64,000 bases of DNA from JARRNE01 sp963824085 (GCA_963824085.1 CAWGNT010000024.1:310001-374000), one strand, 5' to 3'; counted from the stretch's first letter, positions 45,810 to 55,891 are shown. Translations and numbers: made by a program. The notes: a model not told the origin generated them from the letters alone.

Positions 45810-45954
45810 CGACGGCGGGACGGACTATGGGTCGCCGGCCCCTCCAATAAGTGGCATCAGGACATACCGACGCGGAGGTAGTCGCGGCGGGAGTCTAAGT
45901 CATCTTTGGCGGGCGACCCGTCGAGGTACGGATTGACATGTAGGAGATCGCGGA

Positions 45955-46236
45955 GTGAAAACAGTGCACCTGGAAGCTACGAATCGACTCGCCGAGGCCA
46001 TCGACCTCATCGACGCCGCAATGTCGATCGCCCTCCGCGTGCAATCAGCCAGCGAACCGCCGGATCGGATCGACTCTGTTGCCTGGAGGCTCGCTGACGC
46101 GTTGCTGCTCATCGGCGAGTACGCGCACCAGCTGTTCCCGGGCAGCGAAACACCCGGCATCGACTATCCAACCGGTCGGGACGCCCAGCTCGCGACCCCT
46201 GTGTCGGCGCCAACGTTAACGGACGATGGCCCGTGA
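45955..46236 (+). CDS. Unknown small island protein, 93 aa
   Basis: Mostly helical acidic protein (EAIDLIDAAMSIALRVQSAS, RLADALLLIGEYAHQLFPG) with a GTG start after GGAG. Not recognised. It is followed by a second small frame that overlaps its stop. Confidence 0.45.
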   Translation: MKTVHLEATNRLAEAIDLIDAAMSIALRVQSASEPPDRIDSVAWRLADALLLIGEYAHQLFPGSETPGIDYPTGRDAQLATPVSAPTLTDDGP

Positions 46237-46382
46237 GCATAGCCGAGACAAGGGCAGCAGCGGCGACCCTCAAGGTTTCGACGGCTGCGTATCACGAGTT
46301 GGGCGTGTGCCTGCAGCGGCGCCGTGCCTACTGCCGGCAGAGCGCGAAACCCCGCGAGACCGGAGCGGGCGCCGCGTCTTGA
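46233..46382 (+). CDS. Unknown small protein, 49 aa
   Basis: A GTG start overlapping the previous stop as GTGA. The product starts MSIAETRAAAATLKVSTAAY and continues ELGVCLQRRRAYCRQ; helical and basic, with two Cys. The overlap and composition support a real short gene, but there is no homology I can name. Confidence 0.35.
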   Translation: MSIAETRAAAATLKVSTAAYHELGVCLQRRRAYCRQSAKPRETGAGAAS

Positions 46383-46616
46383 AATCTAGGAAACGGCCCA
46401 GTGTTGTCTAACGCTGCTGCAGCGCAGCATAACCTGGTCCAACGTGCTCAGCCGAAAGCCGCACCAACTTGAAACCTGCTTGAAAAGAAACGGCGGCCGT
46501 TGCGCTCCGCCCGCATAAACCTGGTTTGGGATAGAGGTATCCGTGGCCCTTTGGTGCGCTCTGGCCCTATGTCCGGCTAAACTCAGTGCAGGTCGCCACC
46601 GCTTTGAGCAGCCACC

Positions 46617-46983
46617 ATGACCCCCCGCCTCTCCTGCTGGCACTGCCTTTACTACATCCGCCCACGGGACGAGCCCGGGGTAGACGGCCCTCCCGCCGCC
46701 GTTTGTACGGTCGGCCGGGCAGTGGGGCCATACTACGCCGACGTCAACGGGCTGCATCCGGGAGACAAGCACTCACCGCCCAACGGCTGGTGCCCGCGCT
46801 TTGAGCTCGATCCGCCGCCGGAGCTGCCCGAGTACGGGACCTTCGACGGGAGCCGACCGGCGACGCGCGAGCAGATCAGGGCCTACGCGTACAAGTACGG
46901 CAAGCAAGGTGCAGCTGCCGGGCGGGGAGGTGATCAACCCCAACTTCGAGGTGGCGGACCCGCCACCTCCCGGCGACGGCTAA
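46617..46983 (+). pseudogene. Unknown Cys-containing protein, probable frameshift near its end
   Basis: The frame starts MTPRLSCWHCLYYIRP with a CxxC pair and has further Cys in AVCTVGR and NGWCPRFELDPPPELPEYG, which could form a zinc site. Near 46909 the frame degrades into Arg/Gly-rich sequence, whereas removing one G gives KQVQLPGGEVINPNFEVAD and PPPPGDG with a stop at 46981-46983, which looks like natural protein. I therefore read it as one gene of about 121 residues with a one-base insertion. Confidence 0.45.
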
Positions 46984-47259
46984 ACCAGCGGCGGCGCCAG
47001 GAAGAGGAAAGGCTACAAATACGATGACCGTGTTTACGCTTTGCGCGCTCACCTTCAACGCCTGGGCAGCTGCATCGGGACGGTCATCATGGGGGCAGTG
47101 CCGAGGTAGCAGCGCGTCCTGGAACACCCACCCGTCGACCGTGCCCCCCTCTTCCCAGTCACGGGCCGTCGGGTAGTCCCCATGTTACGTGACGTTCAAG
47201 ACAGCCCCCTACGCCGTGAAGAGAGAGGATCCGAACAATGCGGCGCGTCGGCGGGTAGA

Positions 47260-50200
47260 TCAGGGCCACCAGGAGCCGACGTCGGTCAGCGCGCGAGCGG
47301 TACCGGCCAATACCTGCGCTCCGCCCGTCGCCGTGAGGACGGGTTCGTAGGCGCACAGATCCTGGAGCAGCCCGCGCCGGTCCAATTCCGACCTCTGGTG
47401 TAGCAATCCCTGCAAGACCGCGTAGAGCCGCTCCCTCCCGAGGTTGCGCAGGAAGGGTGCAATCCGAGCGATGGCCGCACGACGGTCCGAGTTGTCCGAA
47501 ATCGTCCCGAGGATCTCGACTGCCTCCTCCAGCGTTCTGCCTTTCAGGTAGGGCACGAACAGCGCAAGGGCCTCAGCCCGCTTTCCGGGACGGTTCAATG
47601 CCCGCGGAATTGCTAGTGCGGCGGAGTGGTGCTCTTCCGACAAGACCGGCGCCAGTCGCCTCAGGGACATTACGCGATCTGTTTCGCACTCGAGCTCGCC
47701 GATCCTGTTCAGCTCGTCGGTTGCTCGGCGCCGGGACTCCGCCGGACGGGTGATAACGGGGGCCTTCGCCGCATCCTCGCATGCGCTGCGAACCGCCGCG
47801 TCTATCTCGCGCGCGCTCGGGGGCTCGGGCATTAGTTTGTGCTCCAGCTGAAGCGCCCGCCCGAGGGCGCGATTGGCGATGCTGTCCGCAATCGCCGCGA
47901 CCTCACGCCGGACTTGGTCCGCGAAAGGGGTGGCGGCGGAGTTTGCCAGGAGTGCTAAGCCCTGGACGTATCGCTCACGCTCGTCGGGCAACGCTAGGAT
48001 GTCCGATGCGCATTGTGAAAGCACGGCTGCTTGCTCACGCTCGGTCAGGGGCAGACCTAGCCGGCCTAACGTCCGGTTCCGGGTGGCGCTATCCGGAATG
48101 GCTCGCGCCTTCGCCAAGACCTTTGGAGCCAACGGGCCTGTGGCCACTGCCGACAGACGCTCAAGGAGCGCCCCCGCATATGCTTGGTGGCGGAATTGGT
48201 CCGCGGCGGCCAAAACGCCATCGAGCAGGCCAGGTTCGAGGCTGGGCAGCAGGAGACTGACGGCCTCGAGACGCACGAGTTCGGACTCGATCCCGTAGGC
48301 ACTCTGCAGTGCGTCCGCGACGAGGTCTGCCGGAAGCAACGGGACAAGCGCCGCCGCTGCCTTCGCGCGATGCCACTGGTCGCGGATGCCGAACGCGGCG
48401 GACATGGCCGCCGACGCCGTCTGCGGGTCTAGATGGGGCGCCAGAGCCACCAGGGCCTGGCTGCGATACAAGCCGCTTCGGATAGCCCCGGCGACGTCGA
48501 CTGCTTTGTCTCGCAAGGTGGGCGGCAGATAGGGTGCGAGCCGGGTTAGTGCCTGCGCGCGCAATACATCGGCGCGGATACGGGATACGGCGTCGAGGCC
48601 GGCGGAGAAGAGGTCGACGGGCAGTCGAGAGGCGAGCTCACCGAGCAGCGTCACCGAGTAGTCGTCCCGGCCGACCGCTAAAACGGCCGTCAGGGCGCTG
48701 CGCAGCACGGCCGGTGTCGTGGCCGCTGGCCTCAGCGCCATCTCGCGCAGCGCTTCCGCCCGATGCAATCTGCAGCCGATACTGGCGCAGGTGTCGAGTC
48801 CCTCCTTTAGTAGATACTCGTCCGGGTAGGCCGTCCCAGCGACCGCCAGCTCAGCGAGCAGGGCAGCCCGGTTGTGTTGGTCCGTCAACTCGCGGACGGC
48901 GGACAACAAGGCGTCCCGGAGTCCGAGCATACGAGGAACGAAGGCACGCAGGGTATCGGCGCGGACGAATTGGCCGGAAATACTTCGGGCGACGTCCAGT
49001 GCTTCGGGGAGAAGGGCCTCCGGAAGGTTGGGGATCAGCTTGCTCAGGATCTCCCCGCGGTACTCGTCGTTGAAGATTCTCCGTGTCTCGGCGAGGGCCT
49101 TGTGCAGGGCGGTCAGCGCAAGTCGTTGTCCGAGCCGCGGCGCAATTGCGCAGATCGATTCCAGGTAAGCGAAACCCTTGCCGATGCCATCGACGACGTC
49201 GAGCGCAGCCGGGAGCAGCCGATCCGGCAGGTGAGCCAGACAGCCGCGCAACGCCGTGGCTCGGAAGGATGCATGCGGTAAGGCGGCTACGGACGTCAGT
49301 GCTTCGCGCTGCATGTCCTCGCTCAGATAGGGGGTGAGTCCTTCCAGTGCAGCGGCACGGCAGGCCGGACAAGCCAAATCGCTCGTAGCGGCGAGCAAGC
49401 GCGCGCGCAGCGTCTCAGGCAAGTGCGGAGCGAGGGACCACATTGCGCCCACTCGTTGCGTTTCGTCCTCGATCTCCAAGGCGGCGCTTACCAGCTCGCC
49501 CAAGAGCTGTTGCGGGAGCACCGGAGCCAAGTCTCCGAGCGCCCCTACACGCGACTCCACAGCGGGGATCGACCGCGCCGTGGCCAGCGCCTCCGCCATC
49601 AGGACAAGGCATTCCTCGTGCCGCAATGTCTGTCCGAGCCTCCACAGCACCCTGGTCCGTTCTACGGGGTCGTCGATGGAGCGGATGGCAGCCAGGACCT
49701 CTGGGCCCCCGGTCTTGGCCATCATCGGCAGCAAGCGCTTGTAGACCGCGACCCGAAGACGTTCTTCCGGAATGGCCTGGGCCGCGCGGAACGCCCTGTC
49801 GAAGAGAGGATCGGGGAGGTAGGTGACCAGGTTGCCGAGGTAGCGCGCACGATGATCCGAAATGTTGAGCTGCCCTGCGAGGATCAGCGCCTTTATAAGC
49901 AGCTCCTCGAAGAGATGCGGAATCAGCCCACACAGGGCCTCCATGCTTGTCACGCCGTCGGGTAGGCTGACAGCGCAGCTTAGCGCCCGGTCTAGGCGGT
50001 CGAGACGCTCCGTCTTCGGGAGAAACGGCGCTAAGCGCGTAACGACGTCGAAACGCGCTGGGCCCGTAATGAAGCCGAGACCTCCTGCATCCGCCAGCGC
50101 CTCCCGCACCAGTGGCGCGAGCGACAATCTGTCGTCCGGGCGGCTGGGTGGAGCTCTGTACCTCCCGCCCCTGGCGCTCCTGAAGATCGTGAGGGAATCG

Positions 50201-53200
50201 GCCAGGCCGCCGGGATCGGGCAGCGGCCGACAGGGGACGAGGAGGCCTTCGAGCAGTGCCGCGACCCAGGTTCTGCGGACTGCATCCAGTGCCCTCGACA
50301 ACAGGTATTTGGGAAGGTGGGGAATCAGCTCCAGGATCAGCCGCTGCCGATTCTGCAGTGTCACCTCGCTCCACCGATGGAATTCCTTCTGCTCCAATAG
50401 ATCCAACGTCTCGGTGAGCAGCCTCTCAGTCGACTCCACGACGATGGGGACGAGTACCTTGAGCACCGACATGAGTTCCATTTCGCTTTGGATCTCGCGT
50501 GCGGCGGTGAGAGCGTCGGCGAGGACTTCCTCCCGGAGGTCCGGCGAGCAAAGACTTGCAATCTCACAAAGGACCCGGGCACGCTCCGGCACGGCAGCGA
50601 TTTCGCCGGCGATCATGCGGGCGTTGTTCAGCAACTGCCGCCTGCTTGTCTGTTCGGACAGTTCGGCAGCCATCTGGATCAGCATTCGGGCGCGATTGAC
50701 GTGATCGCCGATGTAGCGACTGACAGCTAGCGCCCGCTCCAACTGGGGTACGGACAGCAGTGAGGCCAGGGCGGAAATCTCCTGCGCCCTAACACCTTTT
50801 GCGGCGGTCTCAACATAGGCGGAGAGTGCATCCTCCACGGACTGTTTGCGAAGCCCTGGCTCAAGGTGGGGCGCAAGCGCACAGAGAAGGCGCATGCGCA
50901 GGTGCGGATCTTGCCAATTGCGCGCGAGATTGAGCTGCTCCACCAACATCTCCGCCGGAAGGCGCGGAGCCAGCGCCTCCAGCAGCGGTAACGACGGAAC
51001 GACCAGGTTGCGAACCAGCGGCATAACCTCCACCAAATGCTCCTCGTGCACTTGCGGCGCTAGCTCGATCAAGGCCTGCGTCTGCGCGTCTTCATTCAGG
51101 TTGGAGGCCGCCAGCTCCCAGAGGCGGGCCAGGGTCTCCAGCCGCAACCGCCGGTCCTCGGGCAGGAGCGCGCCGACGGCGCGCAGGACAAAGCAGCGGT
51201 TTTTCGGTTGCAGGGACCCCTTGTTCCTCGTATATGCGAGCAACGCGTCGATTGCCTCGTCGTCCCTGGGGCTGGCCATCCGCGGGATTACCAATCGGAG
51301 GACCTCCACGCGGATCCTCTCGCTCTGCATGTCCCGCGCGGCCTCTACCGCCTCGCCCAGCAGGTGCCCCCTCAGGTGCGGCGCGAGCCTCCGCACTCGC
51401 GATGGGATCTCCTGCTCGAGCGAGGAGTTCAGCGCATCAACGAGCGCTGGCGCCAGCCATTCGACCTCACAGTCTTCCCTCCGAGGAGGCGGGAACCAGG
51501 GCTCCAGAACGGGAAAGAGAGCGATCCGCTTCTCGGCCGAGATCGCGCCGTCGTCGGCCTCCGAGAAGATGGCGCGAAGGGCGCGATCTCGCCTGGAATC
51601 CGGGAATTGCGGAAGCAGGAAACAGAGCAGATCAAGCCTGTCGGCGGCTGCCATGGTATGCAGCGTCTTGGCGAGAACGTCGTCGAGAATCGGTGGCGGG
51701 AGATGGGGCACGAAGGCGTTCAGGAGGCACTTGCGCTCGGCAAGAGACGAGGCTTGGGCAGCGCTCTTCCAGGCCGCCGTTAGAGAGGCTTCAGGCAACA
51801 CGGGGGCGAGGTCGGTGAGGAGCCCGCACCTCGCCGCCCAGTCCGGCAGGCTCAGCGTCCGTGAAACGATGTCCTCGAGCACCATCTCCGCCGCGTGGGG
51901 CAAGAGCGACCTAACCAGCGGAACCCTGACTCTCTCGGACCGCTTCTCAAATGCGATGGCAACGAGCTTGGGCACCAGGGCATCTACCCAGGGCGCGGGA
52001 CTCAGGGAGACGATTCTGCGCCAGAGAGCGGGCGCCCGGAGCCCGGCAGCAATGTCCGCTAAGTCCTGCGACGTCACGTCCGATGGTTCCGGAGGGTGGC
52101 TTAGGAGGAGCCTGGCGAAGGTCCGCACGCGGGCGTCTCCGGATCTGAGGATGGGAAAGAGCGCGTCGGGCTCCCCGAAGAGGTCGAACTCTTCCGGGAC
52201 GATCTTCAGCAGCGGACCCGCAACGTACCGAAGGGCCTCGGTCGGAACCTCCGGGATTTCGGTAAGGGCGAGAGCGAGAATCCTGCTGCGCGTGGGCTCG
52301 TGGGCATGGAGGGCAATGGCACATAACACTCGCAAGCGCCGGTCCGGAGACGGAAGCTCGGCCGTCAGTGCGATGGCCGCTTCCGTCTGGTTAGCAGAGA
52401 GATGCGGGGCGAGTTCCAGCAGCAGAGCGACGGACGGATGCGCGATGCGTCGGAGGTGCTCCATCAGGACGTCGGGCACGGGCGCGCCAACGGAACGGAT
52501 TATCGCGGTCAGTGCCCGGAGGTATTGCTCTACGTTTCCGATTGTAGCGGCCACGCGCAGTGCGGCGCTGACCCAGACCTGCCGGGCTTCCGAGCGTTGC
52601 GGCTCCGGCAGATAGCGCCAGACGCCTGCGAGCATGGTTGTGCGTTCGTCCGCACGGGTCGCTGCACGGGAGTCTGTCCAGATCAGCGTCGCCGCCTCCT
52701 GCTTGAGCTCATCCGGCACAAGCGGAAGGAGGATTCGGAGCAGCCGGGCGCGCATTTTCGCATCAGGGGAGCGAGTTGCCTCCGCCAGCGCACGCAGAAG
52801 GTCCGAATCGCGCAGGATGCATGCCACCTCCTCGAGGACCGCGGCGCGCAGCCTGGGATCCTCCAGGTCCAAGATCGCCGACAACCCCATGCCCAGGAAC
52901 CGGTCGGGGAGCAGGAACATCAGCTCCCGTAGCACCGTCGCGCGCGACGGCTCATGCACGACGGCGCCGGCGCTCATCAGCGCTTCCTCGAACACTGCGT
53001 CCTGCTCCCCTTCCCGCAGCTCGAAGGCAAGCGTGCATAGCGCGGCGGCCCGGATGGGCCGCGCGCCTATGTGGCGCGCGGCCCCCAGTGCTGCGGACAC
53101 TACCGGCACCGATGGGGGACGACACAATCGCGCGAGCTCCAGCAGCTCGCGGGTCTGGCGTTCGGGATTCTGATCCGGCATCGTTTCCAGCGCCGCTTCG

Positions 53201-54984
53201 AGCCAGGTGTCGTGCAAGGATTCTGGCAGGGAGGGCAGCAGCACCCGCAGGGGTTCCAGGCTGTTGTCCCCGCTGGTGGCACAAGCGGCCTTCAGGACGG
53301 CACGGATCGCTCCTAGGGCGGGGGCGCGAAGGCGCAGCCGCTGATTTGGCGGCACGACGCCGTCTAGCTCCACCAGCGTCGTCAGGCGCTCGTCGGGATC
53401 GGGTATCTGTGCGGCATAGGTGATTCCCTGGTCAGTTCCCCACAGGCCTTTCTCGATCAAGGCCTTGACCAAGTCCATGGATATCTTCGGCGGGGTGCCG
53501 ACGCTGGCCTGGTATAGAACGCAGCGGATCTCCACGTCCAGGTAGGGCAGGGGCTCGCCGGCGCCAAGGGCTCGCCGATTCGCCTCTTGGGCGCAGCGCA
53601 GCACCCGTTTGGCGTCGTTGAGGAAACCCAGGTAACTCGTCTTGTCGACGGACTCCCACGCACTCCGCCAGCCGGCGCCGAGGAGTCCGAGCATACCTTG
53701 GACATCGGCCCCGCTGCGCTCGAGGTGTGCGCCGAAGTATTGGACGATGTAAGGGGGTGCCTCCGCCGGGTCCAAGCGGCCCTCATCGAGCGCGGTGAGT
53801 GTCCGATGCCCCCAGTCGACGAAACGAAGCTCCTCCTTGTGCGCCTGTCCGGAGCGTTGCAGCCTGTCGTAGAAGTAGTAGGCCAGGCGCGGGTGACTGA
53901 AGGTGTAACCCCGCGAGAGACCGTCGCCAATCACGAAACGTGCGAAGGGACGGAGCACCTCTTCCAGGGTCCAAGGGGTCAGGCACGCCTCGGGCGGTGC
54001 TAGTTCCAGGCAGTCGGTTTGGCGCAAGGGGCCGAGGGCGCAGGCAAACAGGTTCAGCAGGGCCTGTGCGGCGGGTTCCCGCAGCGGCGCCTGGTTTCCC
54101 CACAGCAGCCTTTGATCGTCCCACCAGCGAGCGAAGAAGCCCTCGATGCCGGGCCTGATCTGCCGCAGGTCCTCCGGCTGAAGCCGGATCGAGGCTTCGC
54201 CGCGGGCCCACAGATCTTCAACGTACAGCCTGACCAGCAAGGGGTCGCCCTCACTGAGCCGATGCAGCTCCGAGACGATGTCGACGCGCGCACCTAGCCG
54301 ATCCAGCGGAAACGCCGTACGCCTGAGGACATCGGCGACGCCGTCGGCCGTCAGCGGCTCCAAAGCGAGCGAGTCGGCCTGGCCCGGCCGATCCCATCCG
54401 AGGCGCCGAAGCCATCCGGCCGCGTCCATGTCGCCGGCCAGGTAGCGCGCGGACAGGACGATGCGGTTTGCCTGGGGCAGCGAAAGGGGGAAGAGGTCGG
54501 AGCCGGGCTCCCAGTCCGCCGCCTCGTCGATGCCGTCCAGGACCACCAGGAGTCGCCGTTCGTGTGGCAGGGAACGAGCCAGATAGTTCGTTACCAGCGC
54601 GCGCCAGATCTCCACGGGTGCATCCTGGGACGCTGTCAGGTCCTCGCCGTGCAGGGCCGACAACTGGGCGGCGATCGTTGGGAACACGACGCTCGCTAGA
54701 TTGGTTCGGAAACGGATGCTGACGGGGAAGAAGATGACGCTGAGCTCCCGCTCCTCTTCCAAGAGGCGCCGGCTCCAGTGGGCAAGCAGAGCGGACTTGC
54801 CGCGTCCCGCGGGTGCGGTGATGAGCACGCGCTGGGGTGCCACGGGGTCGCCGATCCACCGATCGAGGTTGGCCAGCGCCGTTTGGCGGCCGCCGAAGGG
54901 GACGGGTCGGCCATTGGGCTCGCCCAGGTATTCGACGAAGAAGCTTTGTACCCGGCTGGCGAAGTCGGCAGAAAGGGCTGCCAC
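47260..54984 (-). CDS. Giant STAND/NACHT-type NTPase with about sixty 32-residue helical repeats
   Basis: A 2574-residue protein in one intact frame. Residues 30-70 carry Walker A APAGRGKSA, Walker B is LLVVLDGIDEAADW (D150), the sensor Arg block is NRIVLSAR (to R180) and the GxP element is SEGDPLLVRL, all typical of STAND/NACHT ATPases. A helical, winged-helix-like region follows to about 560. From there to the end the chain is a tandem array with a 32-residue period: R..AL..LAP.LP..L...AL..A..I, predicted to be a two-helix alpha-solenoid. STAND proteins use such arrays to sense a trigger, then oligomerise. It lies downstream of a small hydrophobic protein on the same strand. The GTG start is provisional: the in-frame sequence before it also looks coding. 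Confidence 0.85.
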   Translation of the reverse strand: MAALSADFASRVQSFFVEYLGEPNGRPVPFGGRQTALANLDRWIGDPVAPQRVLITAPAGRGKSALLAHWSRRLLEEERELSVIFFPVSIRFRTNLASVVFPTIAAQLSALHGEDLTASQDAPVEIWRALVTNYLARSLPHERRLLVVLDGIDEAADWEPGSDLFPLSLPQANRIVLSARYLAGDMDAAGWLRRLGWDRPGQADSLALEPLTADGVADVLRRTAFPLDRLGARVDIVSELHRLSEGDPLLVRLYVEDLWARGEASIRLQPEDLRQIRPGIEGFFARWWDDQRLLWGNQAPLREPAAQALLNLFACALGPLRQTDCLELAPPEACLTPWTLEEVLRPFARFVIGDGLSRGYTFSHPRLAYYFYDRLQRSGQAHKEELRFVDWGHRTLTALDEGRLDPAEAPPYIVQYFGAHLERSGADVQGMLGLLGAGWRSAWESVDKTSYLGFLNDAKRVLRCAQEANRRALGAGEPLPYLDVEIRCVLYQASVGTPPKISMDLVKALIEKGLWGTDQGITYAAQIPDPDERLTTLVELDGVVPPNQRLRLRAPALGAIRAVLKAACATSGDNSLEPLRVLLPSLPESLHDTWLEAALETMPDQNPERQTRELLELARLCRPPSVPVVSAALGAARHIGARPIRAAALCTLAFELREGEQDAVFEEALMSAGAVVHEPSRATVLRELMFLLPDRFLGMGLSAILDLEDPRLRAAVLEEVACILRDSDLLRALAEATRSPDAKMRARLLRILLPLVPDELKQEAATLIWTDSRAATRADERTTMLAGVWRYLPEPQRSEARQVWVSAALRVAATIGNVEQYLRALTAIIRSVGAPVPDVLMEHLRRIAHPSVALLLELAPHLSANQTEAAIALTAELPSPDRRLRVLCAIALHAHEPTRSRILALALTEIPEVPTEALRYVAGPLLKIVPEEFDLFGEPDALFPILRSGDARVRTFARLLLSHPPEPSDVTSQDLADIAAGLRAPALWRRIVSLSPAPWVDALVPKLVAIAFEKRSERVRVPLVRSLLPHAAEMVLEDIVSRTLSLPDWAARCGLLTDLAPVLPEASLTAAWKSAAQASSLAERKCLLNAFVPHLPPPILDDVLAKTLHTMAAADRLDLLCFLLPQFPDSRRDRALRAIFSEADDGAISAEKRIALFPVLEPWFPPPRREDCEVEWLAPALVDALNSSLEQEIPSRVRRLAPHLRGHLLGEAVEAARDMQSERIRVEVLRLVIPRMASPRDDEAIDALLAYTRNKGSLQPKNRCFVLRAVGALLPEDRRLRLETLARLWELAASNLNEDAQTQALIELAPQVHEEHLVEVMPLVRNLVVPSLPLLEALAPRLPAEMLVEQLNLARNWQDPHLRMRLLCALAPHLEPGLRKQSVEDALSAYVETAAKGVRAQEISALASLLSVPQLERALAVSRYIGDHVNRARMLIQMAAELSEQTSRRQLLNNARMIAGEIAAVPERARVLCEIASLCSPDLREEVLADALTAAREIQSEMELMSVLKVLVPIVVESTERLLTETLDLLEQKEFHRWSEVTLQNRQRLILELIPHLPKYLLSRALDAVRRTWVAALLEGLLVPCRPLPDPGGLADSLTIFRSARGGRYRAPPSRPDDRLSLAPLVREALADAGGLGFITGPARFDVVTRLAPFLPKTERLDRLDRALSCAVSLPDGVTSMEALCGLIPHLFEELLIKALILAGQLNISDHRARYLGNLVTYLPDPLFDRAFRAAQAIPEERLRVAVYKRLLPMMAKTGGPEVLAAIRSIDDPVERTRVLWRLGQTLRHEECLVLMAEALATARSIPAVESRVGALGDLAPVLPQQLLGELVSAALEIEDETQRVGAMWSLAPHLPETLRARLLAATSDLACPACRAAALEGLTPYLSEDMQREALTSVAALPHASFRATALRGCLAHLPDRLLPAALDVVDGIGKGFAYLESICAIAPRLGQRLALTALHKALAETRRIFNDEYRGEILSKLIPNLPEALLPEALDVARSISGQFVRADTLRAFVPRMLGLRDALLSAVRELTDQHNRAALLAELAVAGTAYPDEYLLKEGLDTCASIGCRLHRAEALREMALRPAATTPAVLRSALTAVLAVGRDDYSVTLLGELASRLPVDLFSAGLDAVSRIRADVLRAQALTRLAPYLPPTLRDKAVDVAGAIRSGLYRSQALVALAPHLDPQTASAAMSAAFGIRDQWHRAKAAAALVPLLPADLVADALQSAYGIESELVRLEAVSLLLPSLEPGLLDGVLAAADQFRHQAYAGALLERLSAVATGPLAPKVLAKARAIPDSATRNRTLGRLGLPLTEREQAAVLSQCASDILALPDERERYVQGLALLANSAATPFADQVRREVAAIADSIANRALGRALQLEHKLMPEPPSAREIDAAVRSACEDAAKAPVITRPAESRRRATDELNRIGELECETDRVMSLRRLAPVLSEEHHSAALAIPRALNRPGKRAEALALFVPYLKGRTLEEAVEILGTISDNSDRRAAIARIAPFLRNLGRERLYAVLQGLLHQRSELDRRGLLQDLCAYEPVLTATGGAQVLAGTARALTDVGSWWP

Positions 54985-55067
54985 GCCCTGAACGACGATG
55001 TTGATGTCGCGTCCGGCGGCGACGCCGGTCAGTGCAACGGCAGCGGGGCCGGTCGGCCCGGCTGCCC

Positions 55068-55532
55068 TCAGGCGTTTGGGTCGCCGGTCCCTCCCGAGCC
55101 GGCGCGTACGCCGCTGATCTCGATCGCGCCCTCAATCTGCGCATTCTCCACGACCACCCCGGAGCCCCCCGAGCGAACGTCGGCGATGCTCAGGGAGGCC
55201 CCCTGGATGTCCTTGAGAGTGACACCGATGGCCTCGCCTAACATCGGCGCCTTGTGCTCGATCAGAGTGAGAAGCATCTCGGCCTGAGCAAGCAATTCCC
55301 CGTTGGTGACTGCGCCGGCTTTATCCAGATCCTCTTCGACCATGGCGCGCCTGGCCTTGGATTCGGGTGCCCGCTCCAGATGCTCGACGCTGGGCAGCAC
55401 TGACGGAAGGTTGCTCGCAATCCATTTCTTGAGCGCCGCATACCCGTCGCCGATGGCGCGTGCTGTTACGTCCTTCAGTCCGGCGGCTGCGCCGAGGGCC
55501 AGTGCGGTGGCGATCGCGGATATTGCTTGCAT
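55068..55532 (-). CDS. Small putative effector partner of the STAND NTPase, 154 aa
   Basis: Starts MQAISAIATALALGAAAGLK: a short hydrophobic Ala/Gly segment (4-19) followed by amphipathic helices (about 22-105, with KARRAMVEEDLDKAGA). The tail (about 108-145, LSIADVRSGGSGVVVEN then IEGAIEISGVRAG) is Gly-spaced and beta-prone, unlike a globular domain. Such an N-terminal helical, membrane-active-looking part plus an amyloid-like C-terminal motif is known for effectors paired with bacterial NLR-like proteins. It precedes the STAND gene by 83 bases on the same strand. A GGAG site lies 7 bases before the ATG. The role is inference from context. Confidence 0.6.
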   Translation of the reverse strand: MQAISAIATALALGAAAGLKDVTARAIGDGYAALKKWIASNLPSVLPSVEHLERAPESKARRAMVEEDLDKAGAVTNGELLAQAEMLLTLIEHKAPMLGEAIGVTLKDIQGASLSIADVRSGGSGVVVENAQIEGAIEISGVRAGSGGTGDPNA

Positions 55533-55877
55533 CGTCCGACTCCGAAGTACGCTCGACTCTGATCTATCACGAAGAGTCCAATTGAAGTTGAAAGCAGTGC
55601 GCCGATGCGGCAATACGCAACGGTGGAACTGCGCCACGGGTGAAGATAAGAGCAAGAGGACGGAAAGCGCAAGCCAGGTGGCGGCTTGATGACGGGCAGC
55701 ATGCAGTTGGCGAGAAAAACGACGCACCGCCAGACAGTACCTCGCAACAGGTAAGCGATCGCGTGGCGGTGAACTCCCGGACGTTCTGTTCTTCCGGCGT
55801 TATGCGTGGCATAGGAGGTAACGCTTTCCAATCAGCCAAACCGGAGGTCACCAGGCGAAAATGGCAATGACCGCCGC
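55533..55877. other. Intergenic region upstream of the STAND module
   Basis: No supported gene. It should contain the promoter of the effector-STAND pair on the minus strand, but no convincing -35/-10 pair stood out. Confidence 0.35.
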
Positions 55878-55891
55878 ACTTGAAATGGCGC

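Noticed and set aside
50846..52615. 589-codon plus-strand frame inside the STAND gene
   Set aside because: Ser/Arg/Ala-rich shadow of the repeat-coding strand; no start signal or domain.
47260..54984. CRISPR-like or DNA tandem repeat array
   Set aside because: The periodicity is at protein level (32 residues); the DNA units are strongly diverged. No CRISPR array was seen anywhere in the window.
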